The notes beneath the pieces were generated by a model, which did not search any database, was not told where the DNA came from, and saw only the letters and a list, made by a program, of their open reading frames with translations. From Desulfovibrio sp. ZJ369 (GTDB lineage: Bacteria; Desulfobacterota; Desulfovibrionia; Desulfovibrionales; Desulfovibrionaceae), in the NCBI RefSeq assembly GCF_011039085.1, contig NZ_JAAKEI010000008.1, forward strand, positions 1 to 64,000: a DNA stretch of 64,000 nt. The letters run 5' to 3'. Positions 1-8,737 of this stretch are shown one piece after another (position 1 is the first letter of the stretch; every line of letters starts with the position of its first letter). The translations under genes and the position numbers were made by a program.

Positions 1-111
1 AAAGCAAAAACATGTGATGAACTGTATAAATCCATTGGAAAAGCATTAAGTTGTATCACACAAAAAGACGCTGAAGGATGGTTTAAATCCTGTGGATATG
101 TAAAAAGTTAA
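1..111 (+). CDS. IS630-type transposase, C-terminal fragment
   Basis: The first frame is open from the window edge to a TAA at 109-111 and encodes 36 residues. The stretch LYKSIGKALSC followed by WFKSCGYV resembles the C-terminus of IS630/Tc1-type DDE transposases, which usually end in an aromatic-Gly-Tyr motif. Only the tail is visible, so catalytic residues and intactness cannot be judged. The DNA is AT-rich, unlike most of the window. Half of a TAGAGC palindrome (113-127) follows directly, and an AT-rich orphan gene comes next. Family assignment rests on a short stretch. Confidence 0.55.
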   Translation, partial: KAKTCDELYKSIGKALSCITQKDAEGWFKSCGYVKS

Positions 112-112
112 A

Positions 113-127
113 AGCAAAATGCTCTAG
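113..127. repeat. Half-site of the TAGAGC palindrome family
   Basis: AGCAAAATGCTCTAG matches the right arm of the dispersed palindrome seen complete at 631-678. No left arm is present, so it may be a remnant, possibly cut by the insertion event that brought the transposase gene. Confidence 0.6.
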
Positions 128-131
128 CCCA

Positions 132-608
132 ATGAGCGCAAAAGAATGGTTTTATAGAGGAGTTTTGTGGGAATGTGCCCGTATTCTTGATCAGGATGAA
201 TTTGAAAGTATACATAATGATCAGCGCTGGAAAAATGATCCGGTCAAGCTTAATCAGTATTTTAAGCAAGCTCTCCTGGAGAGGCAACGTCAACATTTTC
301 GTAATGTAATCGATAAATTGCATGGGAAAAGAGTTGTTTTTTATGGCGCTGGCGAGCTTTATAGAAATAATAGGGAATTTTTTCAGGATCTCAAGCCTGA
401 AGCTTTTTTGATTGATAGGCGTTACGCTACCCCCGTTTCCATTGATGGAGCTCCTGCCTATGAAACTGAGGATTTTTTACAACAAAATAAGAATGCTGAT
501 GTGTTTTTTCTCACATTTATCAAAAGTTCACCCTTCCCCCGGATAAAATTGCACTATCGTTTTGGTATTCCAAATGAAAGAATCCATAGTTGCACATCTT
601 TTTTATAA
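132..608 (+). CDS. Hypothetical AT-rich protein with Rossmann-like motif
   Basis: This gene encodes 158 residues of unknown function. The N-terminal third is helical and charged. Around residues 68-76 the stretch RVVFYGAGE is a beta strand plus Gly-x-Gly turn of the kind that begins Rossmann-like nucleotide-binding folds; similar segments occur in sugar-modifying and methyltransferase-associated proteins. No catalytic motif is recognised. Base composition is clearly more AT-rich than the neighbouring core genes, and the gene lies between a transposase end and a palindromic repeat, which suggests acquired DNA. It could be a fragment of a longer protein, because the motif normally lies near an N-terminus. 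Confidence 0.55.
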   Translation: MSAKEWFYRGVLWECARILDQDEFESIHNDQRWKNDPVKLNQYFKQALLERQRQHFRNVIDKLHGKRVVFYGAGELYRNNREFFQDLKPEAFLIDRRYATPVSIDGAPAYETEDFLQQNKNADVFFLTFIKSSPFPRIKLHYRFGIPNERIHSCTSFL

Positions 609-630
609 AATTGCTCGTTGGATTTTGTCT

Positions 631-678
631 AGAGCATTTTGCTTTTGAAATTATCCAATTTCAAAAGCAAAATGCTCT
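631..678. repeat. Perfect palindrome of the TAGAGC family
   Basis: Two 22-bp arms (631-652 and 657-678) are exact reverse complements around a 4-nt loop. The ends read AGAGCATTTTGC and GCAAAATGCTCT. As RNA it would form a long hairpin on either strand. A nearly identical left part occurs at 62613-62653. Confidence 0.9.
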
Positions 679-690
679 AACGGCTACCGC

Positions 691-753
691 CGGCGCGGGC
701 GTCCGCTCCCGCGGCCGCCAGAGCGGTTGCTGTTTTCAACAGCAAACCGCTCT
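691..753. repeat. Shared GC-rich 30-mer plus second palindrome
   Basis: The 30 bp at 691-720 recur exactly at 62817-62846. They are followed by a palindrome at 720-753 (arms AGAGCGGTTGCTGTT and its complement with one extra A). This is the core of a composite element that in its longer form fills 62612-62873. Confidence 0.8.
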
Positions 754-807
754 AAAAAGCAGTGAAGGCAGCACGAGAGCGGGAGGAAGAGATTCGCCGG
801 AGGGGGA

Positions 808-840
808 AACAAACGAGCCCGCGTCATGGCACGCGGGCTC
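808..840 (-). terminator. Rho-independent terminator after gap
   Basis: A 10-bp perfect stem (GAGCCCGCGT at 815-824 with ACGCGGGCTC at 831-840) is followed on the minus strand by a T-rich run (GTTTGTTT). It lies about 70 bp past the stop codon of the minus-strand GAPDH gene. Confidence 0.75.
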
Positions 841-911
841 GAAAGCGTTGGGATCGTCAGGCGGCAAAGGTCAGAAAGCGGGCGCCTTGCCCTGCTGCGG
901 CGGAAGGGGAT

Positions 912-1913
912 TTAGCAGTCCCTGCCCACCATGCGCAACAGCCGCAGGAGCTGGTTGGTGAAGCCCGCTTCATTGTCATACCAGAGCAGCAGTTTAACCA
1001 TGGTTTTATCCATCACCTGCGTGGACAGGGCATCCACGACCCCGCCGCAGGTACTGCCCCTGTAGTCGATGGAAACCAGCGGCTCTTCGGAAAAGCCCAT
1101 ATTCTCCTTCAGGGGGCCCTGGCTTGCCGCCTGAAGGGCCGCGTTGACCGCGGCCGCGTCACAGGGTTGTTCCACCTCGCAGGTCAGATCCACGAGAGAG
1201 CAGTCAAAGGTCGGCACGCGCACGGACATGCCGTTCATTTTGCCCGCAAGTTCGGGTATGACCACGCCCACGGCCTTGGCCGCGCCAGTGCTGGAGGGAA
1301 CCATGGAAACCGCGGCGGCCCGGCCGCGCCGCCAGTCCTTGTGCGAACCGTCCAGAATGCGCTGGCTCATGGTATAGGAATGGATGGTGGTCATCAGGCC
1401 GTGACGGATGCGGAAGTTTTCGTGCAGCACCTTGACCGCGGGCGCCAGGCAGTTGGTGGTGCAGGAGGCCGCGGAAATAACCGCGTCTTTTGCCGGATCA
1501 TAGGCATCCTGGTTCACGCCCATGACGATCATGGCGTCCGCGTCCTTGGCCGGAGCGGAAATCACCACTTTTTCAGCCCCGCAGGCCAGATGTTGGGCAA
1601 GCCCGGCCCGGTCCTTGATGGTCCCTGTGGTTTCCACGGCCAGGCTCACGCCGAGGCGTTGCCATTCCCATTCCCCGGCCTTGTGGCGGGTAACCGCAAT
1701 GTGGCGGCCGTTGACGATGATGCCGTCCGCGTCATGGCTTACCTCGCCGGGAAATATGCCGTATGTCGAATCGTATTTGAAAAGATAGGCCAGGGCCGCG
1801 TTATCCGCGCGGGCGTTGATGGCCGCGACCCGAAGATCCTGATCGTCGGCCAGCAGGCGCAGCAGGTAGCGGCCGATGCGGCCGAAGCCGTTCATTCCCA
1901 GTTGCACGGGCAT
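912..1913 (-). CDS. gap: Glyceraldehyde-3-phosphate dehydrogenase
   Basis: This 333-residue protein interconverts glyceraldehyde-3-phosphate and 1,3-bisphosphoglycerate in the cytosol. The N-terminal dinucleotide motif GMNGFGRIGR (6-15), the active-site ASCTTNCLAP with Cys151, and catalytic His178 are all present, and length is normal. The cofactor pocket is unusual. Where NAD-specific enzymes have Asp after Ile-Asn, this one reads INARAD, and the usual Leu/Gly-Pro near residue 188 reads Gly-Ser (ILDGSHKDW). Both features resemble enzymes that accept NADP, such as chloroplast-type and GapB-type, so a biosynthetic direction is possible. fba lies 192 bp upstream on the same strand, consistent with a glycolysis/gluconeogenesis cluster. 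A terminator follows at 808-840. Confidence 0.95.
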   Translation of the reverse strand: MPVQLGMNGFGRIGRYLLRLLADDQDLRVAAINARADNAALAYLFKYDSTYGIFPGEVSHDADGIIVNGRHIAVTRHKAGEWEWQRLGVSLAVETTGTIKDRAGLAQHLACGAEKVVISAPAKDADAMIVMGVNQDAYDPAKDAVISAASCTTNCLAPAVKVLHENFRIRHGLMTTIHSYTMSQRILDGSHKDWRRGRAAAVSMVPSSTGAAKAVGVVIPELAGKMNGMSVRVPTFDCSLVDLTCEVEQPCDAAAVNAALQAASQGPLKENMGFSEEPLVSIDYRGSTCGGVVDALSTQVMDKTMVKLLLWYDNEAGFTNQLLRLLRMVGRDC

Positions 1914-2105
1914 GTTTGCGCTCCTTGGTAAAGGGGATGAGCAGTCCGGAGAGGAAAGGCATCGGCGGATATTCGGATCCGGCAGAAATCCCCGATCCGT
2001 GTTTCCGATCCGGCCTGCAGGAAGCAGCGATCACGAAGCCGCAAGGATCCCGGCCTGTTGCGCGCATGTCGGAATGCTCGCGGCAGTTTCCATGGACGAT
2101 TCCAC

Positions 2106-3032
2106 TCAGGCTTTGCCGGATGAGCCCATCACGTTGCGGATTTTATGCGCCACCATGTTCCTGACCGCTTCACGGGCCGGAGCCAGATAGGATCTGGGAT
2201 CGAACTGCTCCGGGTGCTCGGCAAAGTACTGGCGGATGGAGGCTGTGAGGGCCAGCCGGATGTCCGTGTCCACATTGATTTTGCAGACCCCCATGCCCGC
2301 GGCTTTGCGCAGCATGTCCTCGGGCACGCCTCTGGCGCCGCCCACCTGGCCGCCGTAGTTGTTGCAGAGCTCCACGAATTCCTGCGGCACGCTGGAAGCG
2401 CCGTGCAGCACCAGGGGGTAACCGGGCAGCCTGGCGCTGATCTCCTCCAGCCGGGCAAAGTCGAGTCTGGCCTCTCCCTTGAATTTATAGGCTCCGTGGC
2501 TGGTGCCGATGGCCACGGCCAGGGAGTCGCACTGCGTGCGGCGCACAAAATCCACGGCCTGATCCGGATCGGTATAGACATGCTCCGCGGAGCTGACGTG
2601 CTCCTCCACGCCGGCCAGCTTGCCCAGCTCGGCCTCCACCCAGACATTTCTGGGATGGGCGTAGTCCACAACCTGCCTGGTCAGCGCAATGTTTTCCTCA
2701 TAGGGCAGGTGGGAGCCGTCGATCATCACCGAGGTGAAGCCGCCGTCTATGCAGTCGCGGCACATCTCAAAGCTCGGCCCGTGATCCAGATGCACCACCA
2801 CGGGCACGGACGGATCCTCGATCAGCGCGGCTTCCACCAGCTTCATGATGTAGGTCTGACCGGCATATTTGCGCGCTCCGGCCGAAACCTGAAGAATGAC
2901 CGGCGATTTCTCCTCCGAGGCGGCGCGCATGATGCCCTGGACGATTTCCATATTGTTGACGTTGAACGCGCCCACGGCGTAACGCCCGGCATACGCGGCG
3001 GCGAACATTTCTTTGGGACCAATGAGAGGCAT
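2106..3032 (-). CDS. fba: Class II fructose-bisphosphate aldolase
   Basis: This 308-residue zinc-dependent aldolase splits or forms fructose-1,6-bisphosphate. Class II features are visible: the N-terminal MPLIGPKEMF and AFNVNN, the metal-binding HLDHG around residues 80-84, and the DGSHLP and GTSHGAYKF segments. The frame is open further upstream, but the ATG at 3032 is chosen because AGGAGGAAGTC precedes it at ideal spacing and family members begin with a very similar sequence. It is on the same strand as gap and surE. Together with gap it supports hexose-phosphate synthesis or breakdown. Confidence 0.95.
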   Translation of the reverse strand: MPLIGPKEMFAAAYAGRYAVGAFNVNNMEIVQGIMRAASEEKSPVILQVSAGARKYAGQTYIMKLVEAALIEDPSVPVVVHLDHGPSFEMCRDCIDGGFTSVMIDGSHLPYEENIALTRQVVDYAHPRNVWVEAELGKLAGVEEHVSSAEHVYTDPDQAVDFVRRTQCDSLAVAIGTSHGAYKFKGEARLDFARLEEISARLPGYPLVLHGASSVPQEFVELCNNYGGQVGGARGVPEDMLRKAAGMGVCKINVDTDIRLALTASIRQYFAEHPEQFDPRSYLAPAREAVRNMVAHKIRNVMGSSGKA

Positions 3033-3200
3033 GACTTCCTCCTGCGTATTGGTGAGAGCCGGGCTTTGCAACGCCTGCGGCCCGTAACAGTCTCTAAAAG
3101 TCTCTGGCTCACCATACCGAAAAAAAACGCGAAGGGAAATGCTTTCCGGCGGGCGGCATCAGCATGCGCGCGCGGCGCGGAGCTGCGGGAAAGGCGGCCC

Positions 3201-3959
3201 TCATTCCAGCCCCATGCCCTCCAGCGCGGCGAGGCCGTTGTGGTCGGTAAACTCAAAGCAGAGCGGCGTCAGCGTGATATAGCCCCGGTTGAGCAGGTCC
3301 TTATCCGATCCGGGATCGATGGTGTGGGCCGGTATTTCGCCTTCCAGCCACCAGTAGGCGGCGCCGCGCGGGTCATGGCGCTCACAATAGACATTTTTCC
3401 AGACTGCGCTGGTCTGCGGGCAGAATCTGAGGCCCCTGGCCTGTTCCAGCGGGCCCGCCGGGTAGTTGAGATTAAGCACCCTGCGCCGCGCCAGCCTGCT
3501 CCAGTCGATGCGCTCGGCCAGAGCCACGGCATGCCGGGCCTGGGGGAGCAGATCCGTTGTGCCCTTGTGATCGTCATGGGAAACCGCAAGGCTCGGCAGA
3601 TCCTCGTGCGCAGCCTCGGTAGCCGCGCCGACGGTGCCGGAATAAAGAATGTCCGGCCCCACGTTGGGCCCGGCATTGATCCCGGAAATGACCATGTCCG
3701 GCCGTTGGGGAAGCAGACAGGCCAGGGCCAGCTTGACGCAGTCCGTGGGCGTGCCGTAAATGCCCAGGCCTTTGAAGCCCGGCTCCACGATTTCCGTGCC
3801 CCGAACCGGCTCAAAGACTGTGAGCGAATGCCCCACGCCGGATTGCTGGCGCATGGGGGCCACCACATGCACCGTGTGCCCGGCTTCCAGCAGGGCCGCG
3901 TACAAGGCCCGCAGGCCCAGGGCCCGGATGCCGTCGTCATTGGTCAGAAGGACGTCCAT
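3201..3959 (-). CDS. surE: 5'/3'-nucleotidase SurE
   Basis: SurE is a cytosolic, metal-dependent nucleoside monophosphate phosphatase. The protein is 252 residues, normal for the family. It begins MDVLLTNDDG, the metal-binding signature containing the Asp-Asp pair, and carries SGINAGPNVG near residue 88, also typical. The frame extends 19 codons upstream, but the family motif at the very N-terminus fixes the ATG at 3959. It is divergent from the HD-domain nuclease gene, with about 140 bp between starts. Confidence 0.95.
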   Translation of the reverse strand: MDVLLTNDDGIRALGLRALYAALLEAGHTVHVVAPMRQQSGVGHSLTVFEPVRGTEIVEPGFKGLGIYGTPTDCVKLALACLLPQRPDMVISGINAGPNVGPDILYSGTVGAATEAAHEDLPSLAVSHDDHKGTTDLLPQARHAVALAERIDWSRLARRRVLNLNYPAGPLEQARGLRFCPQTSAVWKNVYCERHDPRGAAYWWLEGEIPAHTIDPGSDKDLLNRGYITLTPLCFEFTDHNGLAALEGMGLE

Positions 3960-4098
3960 TTGACAATACCTCGGAAAGAAGGGAATCTGTAATGACGTGA
4001 GGCCCGCGCCGCGCATCAGCCGCGCGGCGCACCGACTACATTTCTATCCGGCGTCCGCGGGCTTTGCCCGTGCCTTGGCCGTGAAGCGGATACACTAT

Positions 4099-5130
4099 AT
4101 GGAAAAAGGCTGCTACGTCAAAGATATCAGTCCGGCCACCGAAGTGCGGGGCCTGTTTGTGGTCAGCCAGGCGAGCCAGGGCCAGTCGCGCAACGGCCCT
4201 TACTGGCGGCTGACCCTGGCCGACGCCAGCGGCAGCCTGGAGGCCAAGATCTGGCACCCGCTCAGCGCCGAATTCAGCGAAATTCCCGCGGGCTCTCTGG
4301 TCTGGGCCGAGGGGCGCGCCGCTTTGTACCGGGATCAGATCCAGCTCACTCTGGAACAACTGCGCCTGCTGACGCCCGAGGAAAGCGCGGCCGCGGATCA
4401 GGCCGAGCTGATGCCCTCCAGCCCCTACCCCCTTGATGCAATGCTGGAGGAACTGCTTGCGCTGATCAAGGAGGAGTTCCGCTATGCGCCCTGGCGCAAG
4501 CTGGCGCTTTCGGTTTTCAACACTCAGGATCTGCGCGCGGCCTTCCGGGTCTGCCCTGCGGCCAAAGGCGTGCATCATGCCTATGTGGGCGGCCTGCTGG
4601 AACATACCCTGAGCGTGTTCAAGCTCTGCCGCCGCATCGCGGATCACTATCCCGAGCTGGATCGCCAGACCCTGCTGGCAGGGGCGCTCTTTCACGATTT
4701 CGGCAAAATCCGCGAGTTTTCAGGGGGCATTGCCAATGACTACACGGATGAGGGCCGTCTGCTGGGGCATCTGGAGCTGGCCATTGAGATGCTCGCCCCG
4801 CATCTGGCCAAATCCGGCCTGGAAGAACCTTTGCAACGGCATTTGAAGCATCTTATTCTCAGCCATCACGGCGAATTGCAGTTCGGCGCGGTGCGGGTTC
4901 CGCACACGCCCGAGGCTCTGGCCCTGCACTATGCCGACAATCTGGACGCCAAAATGGCCCAGTGCCGGAGCCTGTTCGAGCAATTGGGCGATGCGGGCCA
5001 GGGCTGGACGCCCTGGCAGGCGACGCTGGGCAGGCCCCTGCACCGGGCCGCGCGCACGCCGGAAACGGCCGCCCCCGCAAGCCGAAAAAAAGCGGTGAGG
5101 GAAGAATGTTTATCTCTTTTGAAGGTATAG
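4099..5130 (+). CDS. OB-fold/HD-domain protein, YhaM-like 3'-5' exoribonuclease
   Basis: This 343-residue protein has two domains. An OB-fold nucleic-acid-binding domain occupies about residues 5-90 (RGLFVVSQ, WRLTLADASG). An HD phosphohydrolase domain at about 140-310 has metal-ligand residues in GVHHAYVGGLLEHT and ALFHDFGKI (His-Asp at 199-200). This order matches YhaM-type exoribonucleases that trim RNA or single-stranded DNA from the 3' end. The start is set at the ATG at 4099; a GTG six codons upstream is an alternative. Its 3' end overlaps tmk by 25 bp, so the two are probably co-transcribed. Confidence 0.85.
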   Translation: MEKGCYVKDISPATEVRGLFVVSQASQGQSRNGPYWRLTLADASGSLEAKIWHPLSAEFSEIPAGSLVWAEGRAALYRDQIQLTLEQLRLLTPEESAAADQAELMPSSPYPLDAMLEELLALIKEEFRYAPWRKLALSVFNTQDLRAAFRVCPAAKGVHHAYVGGLLEHTLSVFKLCRRIADHYPELDRQTLLAGALFHDFGKIREFSGGIANDYTDEGRLLGHLELAIEMLAPHLAKSGLEEPLQRHLKHLILSHHGELQFGAVRVPHTPEALALHYADNLDAKMAQCRSLFEQLGDAGQGWTPWQATLGRPLHRAARTPETAAPASRKKAVREECLSLLKV

Positions 5131-5759
5131 AAGGCTCCGGCAAGTCCACGGCCCAGCGCCTCCTGGGCGAGCATTTGCAAGGACGGGGGCATGATCCTCT
5201 GCTCACCCGCGAACCCGGCGGCTGCGCCCTGGGCCGCAGCCTGCGCCCCATTCTGCTGGACGCCCGCACGCGCGGCCTTTCCAGCCGCGCCGAGCTGTAT
5301 CTTTTTCTGGCCGACCGGGCGCAGCATGTGGCTGAGGTCATCCGCCCGGCCCTGGAGGCCGGGCACATCGTGCTCTGCGATCGCTATACGGATTCCACAC
5401 TGGCCTACCAGGGCTATGGCCGGGGCCTGGACCCGGAACATCTGCGCCGCATCAATGACATGGCCACCGGCGGCCTGCTCCCGGATGTGACCTTCCTGCT
5501 GGATCTGCCCGTGCACTGCGGCCTGGAGCGGGCGGGTCTGCGCAACCGCGAGGAAGGCACCGTGCTTTCGGAGGGTCGCTTTGACGCCGAAAGCCTGGAA
5601 TTCCACGAGCGCGTGCGCCGGGGATACCGCACTCTGGCCCTGGAGGAGCCGGATCGTTTCGTCATCATTGACGCGGCCCAGCCGCCGGAAGACGTGATGC
5701 TGCAATGCCTTTCGGCAGTGGAAGCCGCGTTGCGGCAGCGGGGCAGGGGACTGGACTGA
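5106..5759 (+). CDS. tmk: Thymidylate kinase
   Basis: This 217-residue enzyme phosphorylates dTMP to dTDP for DNA synthesis. The P-loop FEGIEGSGKST (residues 4-14), the DRYTDSTLAYQG motif (around residues 91-102) and a lid region are present, and length is normal. The ATG at 5106, preceded by GAGGG, starts inside the end of the upstream nuclease gene, which suggests translational coupling. Confidence 0.95.
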   Translation: MFISFEGIEGSGKSTAQRLLGEHLQGRGHDPLLTREPGGCALGRSLRPILLDARTRGLSSRAELYLFLADRAQHVAEVIRPALEAGHIVLCDRYTDSTLAYQGYGRGLDPEHLRRINDMATGGLLPDVTFLLDLPVHCGLERAGLRNREEGTVLSEGRFDAESLEFHERVRRGYRTLALEEPDRFVIIDAAQPPEDVMLQCLSAVEAALRQRGRGLD

Positions 5760-5779
5760 ATGATCGGCGGGAGCACAAC

Positions 5780-6121
5780 ATGAACGAGTTCTATACAATT
5801 GTTGCGGAAGGCGCGGATCTGCATTTTGTGCCGCGCGAGGATCAAAAGCTGGAGAACCTCCTGACGCGCGGGGAAGATCTGGAAGGCTATGAGTTTTTCA
5901 GCCGTCTGGGGGATCCCGATCTCATGCACTGCGCGGTTTTCCGCAAAAGCGGCAGAGCCGGCGGCTTTTTCACGGTATATGACAAAACGACCGTGCTCTT
6001 TGTGGCTGTGGCGGAAACCAACCTCGCTTTCGGCCTGGGCCTGGGGTATTTCGGCCGCCTGGTTTCTTATGCCCGCTATGGGGCTGATGTTTTTGAAAAT
6101 ACGGATACTTGCGATGCCTGA
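5780..6121 (+). CDS. Small conserved-looking hypothetical protein
   Basis: This gene encodes 113 residues with no motif I recognise. Notable parts are an acidic N-terminal half and a glycine-rich stretch near the C-terminus (AFGLGLGYFGRL). The start at 5780 is preceded by GGCGGGAG. The gene begins 20 bp after tmk and overlaps the start of the HDAC-family gene by 8 bp, so it sits in one transcription unit with them. That tight packing argues it is a real gene. Function unknown. Confidence 0.7.
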   Translation: MNEFYTIVAEGADLHFVPREDQKLENLLTRGEDLEGYEFFSRLGDPDLMHCAVFRKSGRAGGFFTVYDKTTVLFVAVAETNLAFGLGLGYFGRLVSYARYGADVFENTDTCDA

Positions 6122-7448
6122 GCCACTGCGTGCCGCCAATCGGCTGGGGGTGGTCTTTTTCCCGGCCTTTGACTGGGCCATTTCCGCCACGCACCCGGAA
6201 CGCGAGGAGCGCCTGCTCTACACCCGCGATCAGTTGCAGGAAGAAGGGCTGTTTGATATTCCCGGCATCACCGAGTATCGCCCGGCCTTTGCCACGCACG
6301 CCCAACTGGCGCGCGCGCATTTCTGCCTGCCCTCAGTGGGCGCGGTGAGCACGGATTCGCATCTGGCCTCGGCCGGCGGGGCGATCAAAGCCGCGCGGCT
6401 GGTGCTGGAAAAGCGGGAAGACAAGGCCTTTGCCCTGGTGCGGCCGCCCGGTCATCATGCCATGCGCGTGGTCCACGGCAACCGCGGCTTCTGCAATATC
6501 AATAATGAGGCCGTGATGCTGGAGTACATCCGCGATCACTATCCGCATCCCGATGGGCGGCCCCTGCGCATTGCCGTGGTGGATACGGACGTGCACCACG
6601 GCGACGGCAGCCAGGATGTGTTCTGGAACGATCCGCATACCCTGTTCATCTCTCTGCACCAGGACGGCCGCACGCTCTACCCCGGCACGGGCTTTCTGCA
6701 CGAATGCGGCGGCCCGGCGGCTCTGGGCAGGACCATCAACCTGCCCCTGCCGCCGGAAACTTCCGACCAGGGCTATCTGTACGCCGTGGAGCACGCCGTG
6801 CTGCCCATTCTGGCGGAGTTCAAGCCGGATCTGATCGTCAACTCAGCCGGGCAGGACAATCATTTTACGGATCCTCTGGCCAATATGCGCCTTTCCGCCC
6901 AGGGCTACGCGGCGCTGAACCGGGCGCTGAATCCGGACATCGCCGTGCTGGAAGGCGGCTACGCCATCCGCGGAGCCCTGCCCTACGTCAACCTGGGGAT
7001 CTGTCTGGCCCTGGCCGGGCTGAGCGCCGAAGACATCCGCGAGCCGGGCTGGACCCCGGCCTCCACGCGGCAGCGGCCTGAAGTGGGCCGGTACATAGCC
7101 GAGCTCTGCGATCAGGCCGTGGAGCTCTACCGGCATCCTCCGCGCCAACCCGCGGAAGGCCGGGAGGAAGACGGCTGGTGGGTGCGGCGCAAACATATTT
7201 TTTACGATACGGACATGCTGCGCGAAAGTCAGAACGAGGCCTGGCGGCTCTGCGCGGATTGTTCCGGCCTGGGCCGCATCGAGACCAGCTCCGAGCGCGT
7301 GGCGCGCTCCCTCTGCGTGCTGATCCCCCGCCATGCCTGCCCGCGCTGCCGGGCCGAGGGCGCGGCCCTGGCTGAACAGGCCCGCAAAAGCGGTCGTTAC
7401 GCGCATGTGCTGACGCTGGACGGCGACAAGGCCGACGCCGCGTCGTGA
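6114..7448 (+). CDS. Histone-deacetylase-family amidohydrolase with C-terminal Cys4 motif
   Basis: The protein is 444 residues. Zinc-amidohydrolase residues of the HDAC/acetylpolyamine amidohydrolase superfamily are intact: GHH at 113-115, DTDVHHGDG at 157-165 (Asp159 and His161 as metal ligands), and SAGQDNHFTDP with Asp248. About 120 residues beyond the catalytic core end in two CxxC pairs (CADC...CPRC), a probable zinc ribbon that typical family members lack. The next two genes make carboxynorspermidine and norspermidine/spermidine, so removal of acetyl groups from polyamines is an attractive role. This is inference from context; acetoin utilisation or protein deacetylation are alternatives. 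Confidence 0.85.
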   Translation: MPEPLRAANRLGVVFFPAFDWAISATHPEREERLLYTRDQLQEEGLFDIPGITEYRPAFATHAQLARAHFCLPSVGAVSTDSHLASAGGAIKAARLVLEKREDKAFALVRPPGHHAMRVVHGNRGFCNINNEAVMLEYIRDHYPHPDGRPLRIAVVDTDVHHGDGSQDVFWNDPHTLFISLHQDGRTLYPGTGFLHECGGPAALGRTINLPLPPETSDQGYLYAVEHAVLPILAEFKPDLIVNSAGQDNHFTDPLANMRLSAQGYAALNRALNPDIAVLEGGYAIRGALPYVNLGICLALAGLSAEDIREPGWTPASTRQRPEVGRYIAELCDQAVELYRHPPRQPAEGREEDGWWVRRKHIFYDTDMLRESQNEAWRLCADCSGLGRIETSSERVARSLCVLIPRHACPRCRAEGAALAEQARKSGRYAHVLTLDGDKADAAS

Positions 7449-7522
7449 CAAGGCCCGCTCCGGGCCAAAGAAACGTATTTTGGGCTTTGCTGCCCATATC
7501 ATCGGAGAAAGAAGGAGCATAT

Positions 7523-8725
7523 ATGGCCAGAATCCTGATCATCGGCGCGGGCGGCGTGGGCAGCGTGGTGGCGCACAAATGCGCTCAGGCCGCCAGAGAG
7601 ACCGGCGTTTTCGAGCACATTACCCTTGCCAGCCGCACGCTGGCCCGCTGCACGGATATCGCCCGCAGCGTCAAGGCCCGCATGGGCGTGGATATTGCCA
7701 CGGCCCAGGTGGATGCGGACAACGTGCCCGATCTCTGCACGCTGATCCGCGCGGTCCAGCCGGATCTGGTCTGCAATGTGGCCTTGCCCTACCAGGATCT
7801 GCATATTATGGACGCCTGCCTGGAATGCCGGGTGCACTATGTGGATACGGCCAATTATGAGCCTCTGGACACAGCCAGGTTCGAGTATAAATGGCAGTGG
7901 GCCTATGCCGACCGCTTTCGCGAGGCCGGGCTCACGGCGCTGCTCGGTTCGGGCTTTGATCCCGGGGTGACCAATGTTTTCGCGGCCTGGGCCCTGAAGC
8001 ATGAGCTGGACGAAGTGCATGTGCTGGACATCATCGACTGCAATGCCGGAGATCACGGCAAGCCTTTTGCCACCAATTTCAATCCGGAAATCAACATCCG
8101 CGAGGTCACGGCTCCGGGGCGCTACTGGGAACACGGCGAATGGGTGGAAACCGATCCCCTGTCCTGGTCCATGACCTATGCCTTCCCGGACGGCATCGGC
8201 CCCAGGAAGTGCTACCTCATGTATCATGAGGAGCTGGAATCCCTGGTCAACAATCTCAAGGGCCTGCGCCGGGCGCGTTTCTGGATGACATTTTCCGATA
8301 CTTATCTGAATCATCTCAAGGTGCTGGGCAATGTGGGCATGACCCGCATCGATCCCGTGCGCTTCCAGGGCCGGGATATTGTGCCCATTCAGTTCTTGTC
8401 GGCCCTGTTGCCTGATCCGGCCTCCCTCGGGCCGCTGACCAGGGGCAAGACCTGCATCGGCGATCTTTTGCGCGGGCTGAAGGACGGCAGGGAAAAAAAC
8501 GTCTATATCTACAATGTCTGCGATCATCAGGCCGCCTATGCCGAAGTGGGCTCCCAGGCCATTTCCTACACGACGGGCGTGCCCGCCATGATCGGCTCCA
8601 AGCTCATTGCCCAGGGCCTGTGGCGCAGGCCCGGCGTGTGGAACATGGAGCAATTTGATCCGGATCCCTTTATGGCGGATCTGAATGTGTACGGTCTGCC
8701 CTGGCAGTGCGTGGAAGTGAAGTAG
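7523..8725 (+). CDS. Carboxynorspermidine synthase (saccharopine dehydrogenase family)
   Basis: This 400-residue protein begins ARILIIGAGGVGSVVAHK, an NAD(P)H-binding Rossmann motif, preceded by the ribosome site GAAGGAG. The body matches the saccharopine-dehydrogenase-like enzymes that condense aspartate semialdehyde with a diamine and reduce the product to carboxynorspermidine or carboxyspermidine. The partner decarboxylase gene follows after 12 bp, which supports the assignment over lysine metabolism. The stop codon TAG is the first three bases of a TAGAGC repeat half. Confidence 0.9.
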   Translation: MARILIIGAGGVGSVVAHKCAQAARETGVFEHITLASRTLARCTDIARSVKARMGVDIATAQVDADNVPDLCTLIRAVQPDLVCNVALPYQDLHIMDACLECRVHYVDTANYEPLDTARFEYKWQWAYADRFREAGLTALLGSGFDPGVTNVFAAWALKHELDEVHVLDIIDCNAGDHGKPFATNFNPEINIREVTAPGRYWEHGEWVETDPLSWSMTYAFPDGIGPRKCYLMYHEELESLVNNLKGLRRARFWMTFSDTYLNHLKVLGNVGMTRIDPVRFQGRDIVPIQFLSALLPDPASLGPLTRGKTCIGDLLRGLKDGREKNVYIYNVCDHQAAYAEVGSQAISYTTGVPAMIGSKLIAQGLWRRPGVWNMEQFDPDPFMADLNVYGLPWQCVEVK

Positions 8726-8737
8726 AGCGTTTTGCTA

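Noticed and set aside
2145-3992. A 615-codon open frame on the plus strand
   Set aside because: It runs antisense to fba and surE, which have clear motifs. The length results from GC-rich codon bias.
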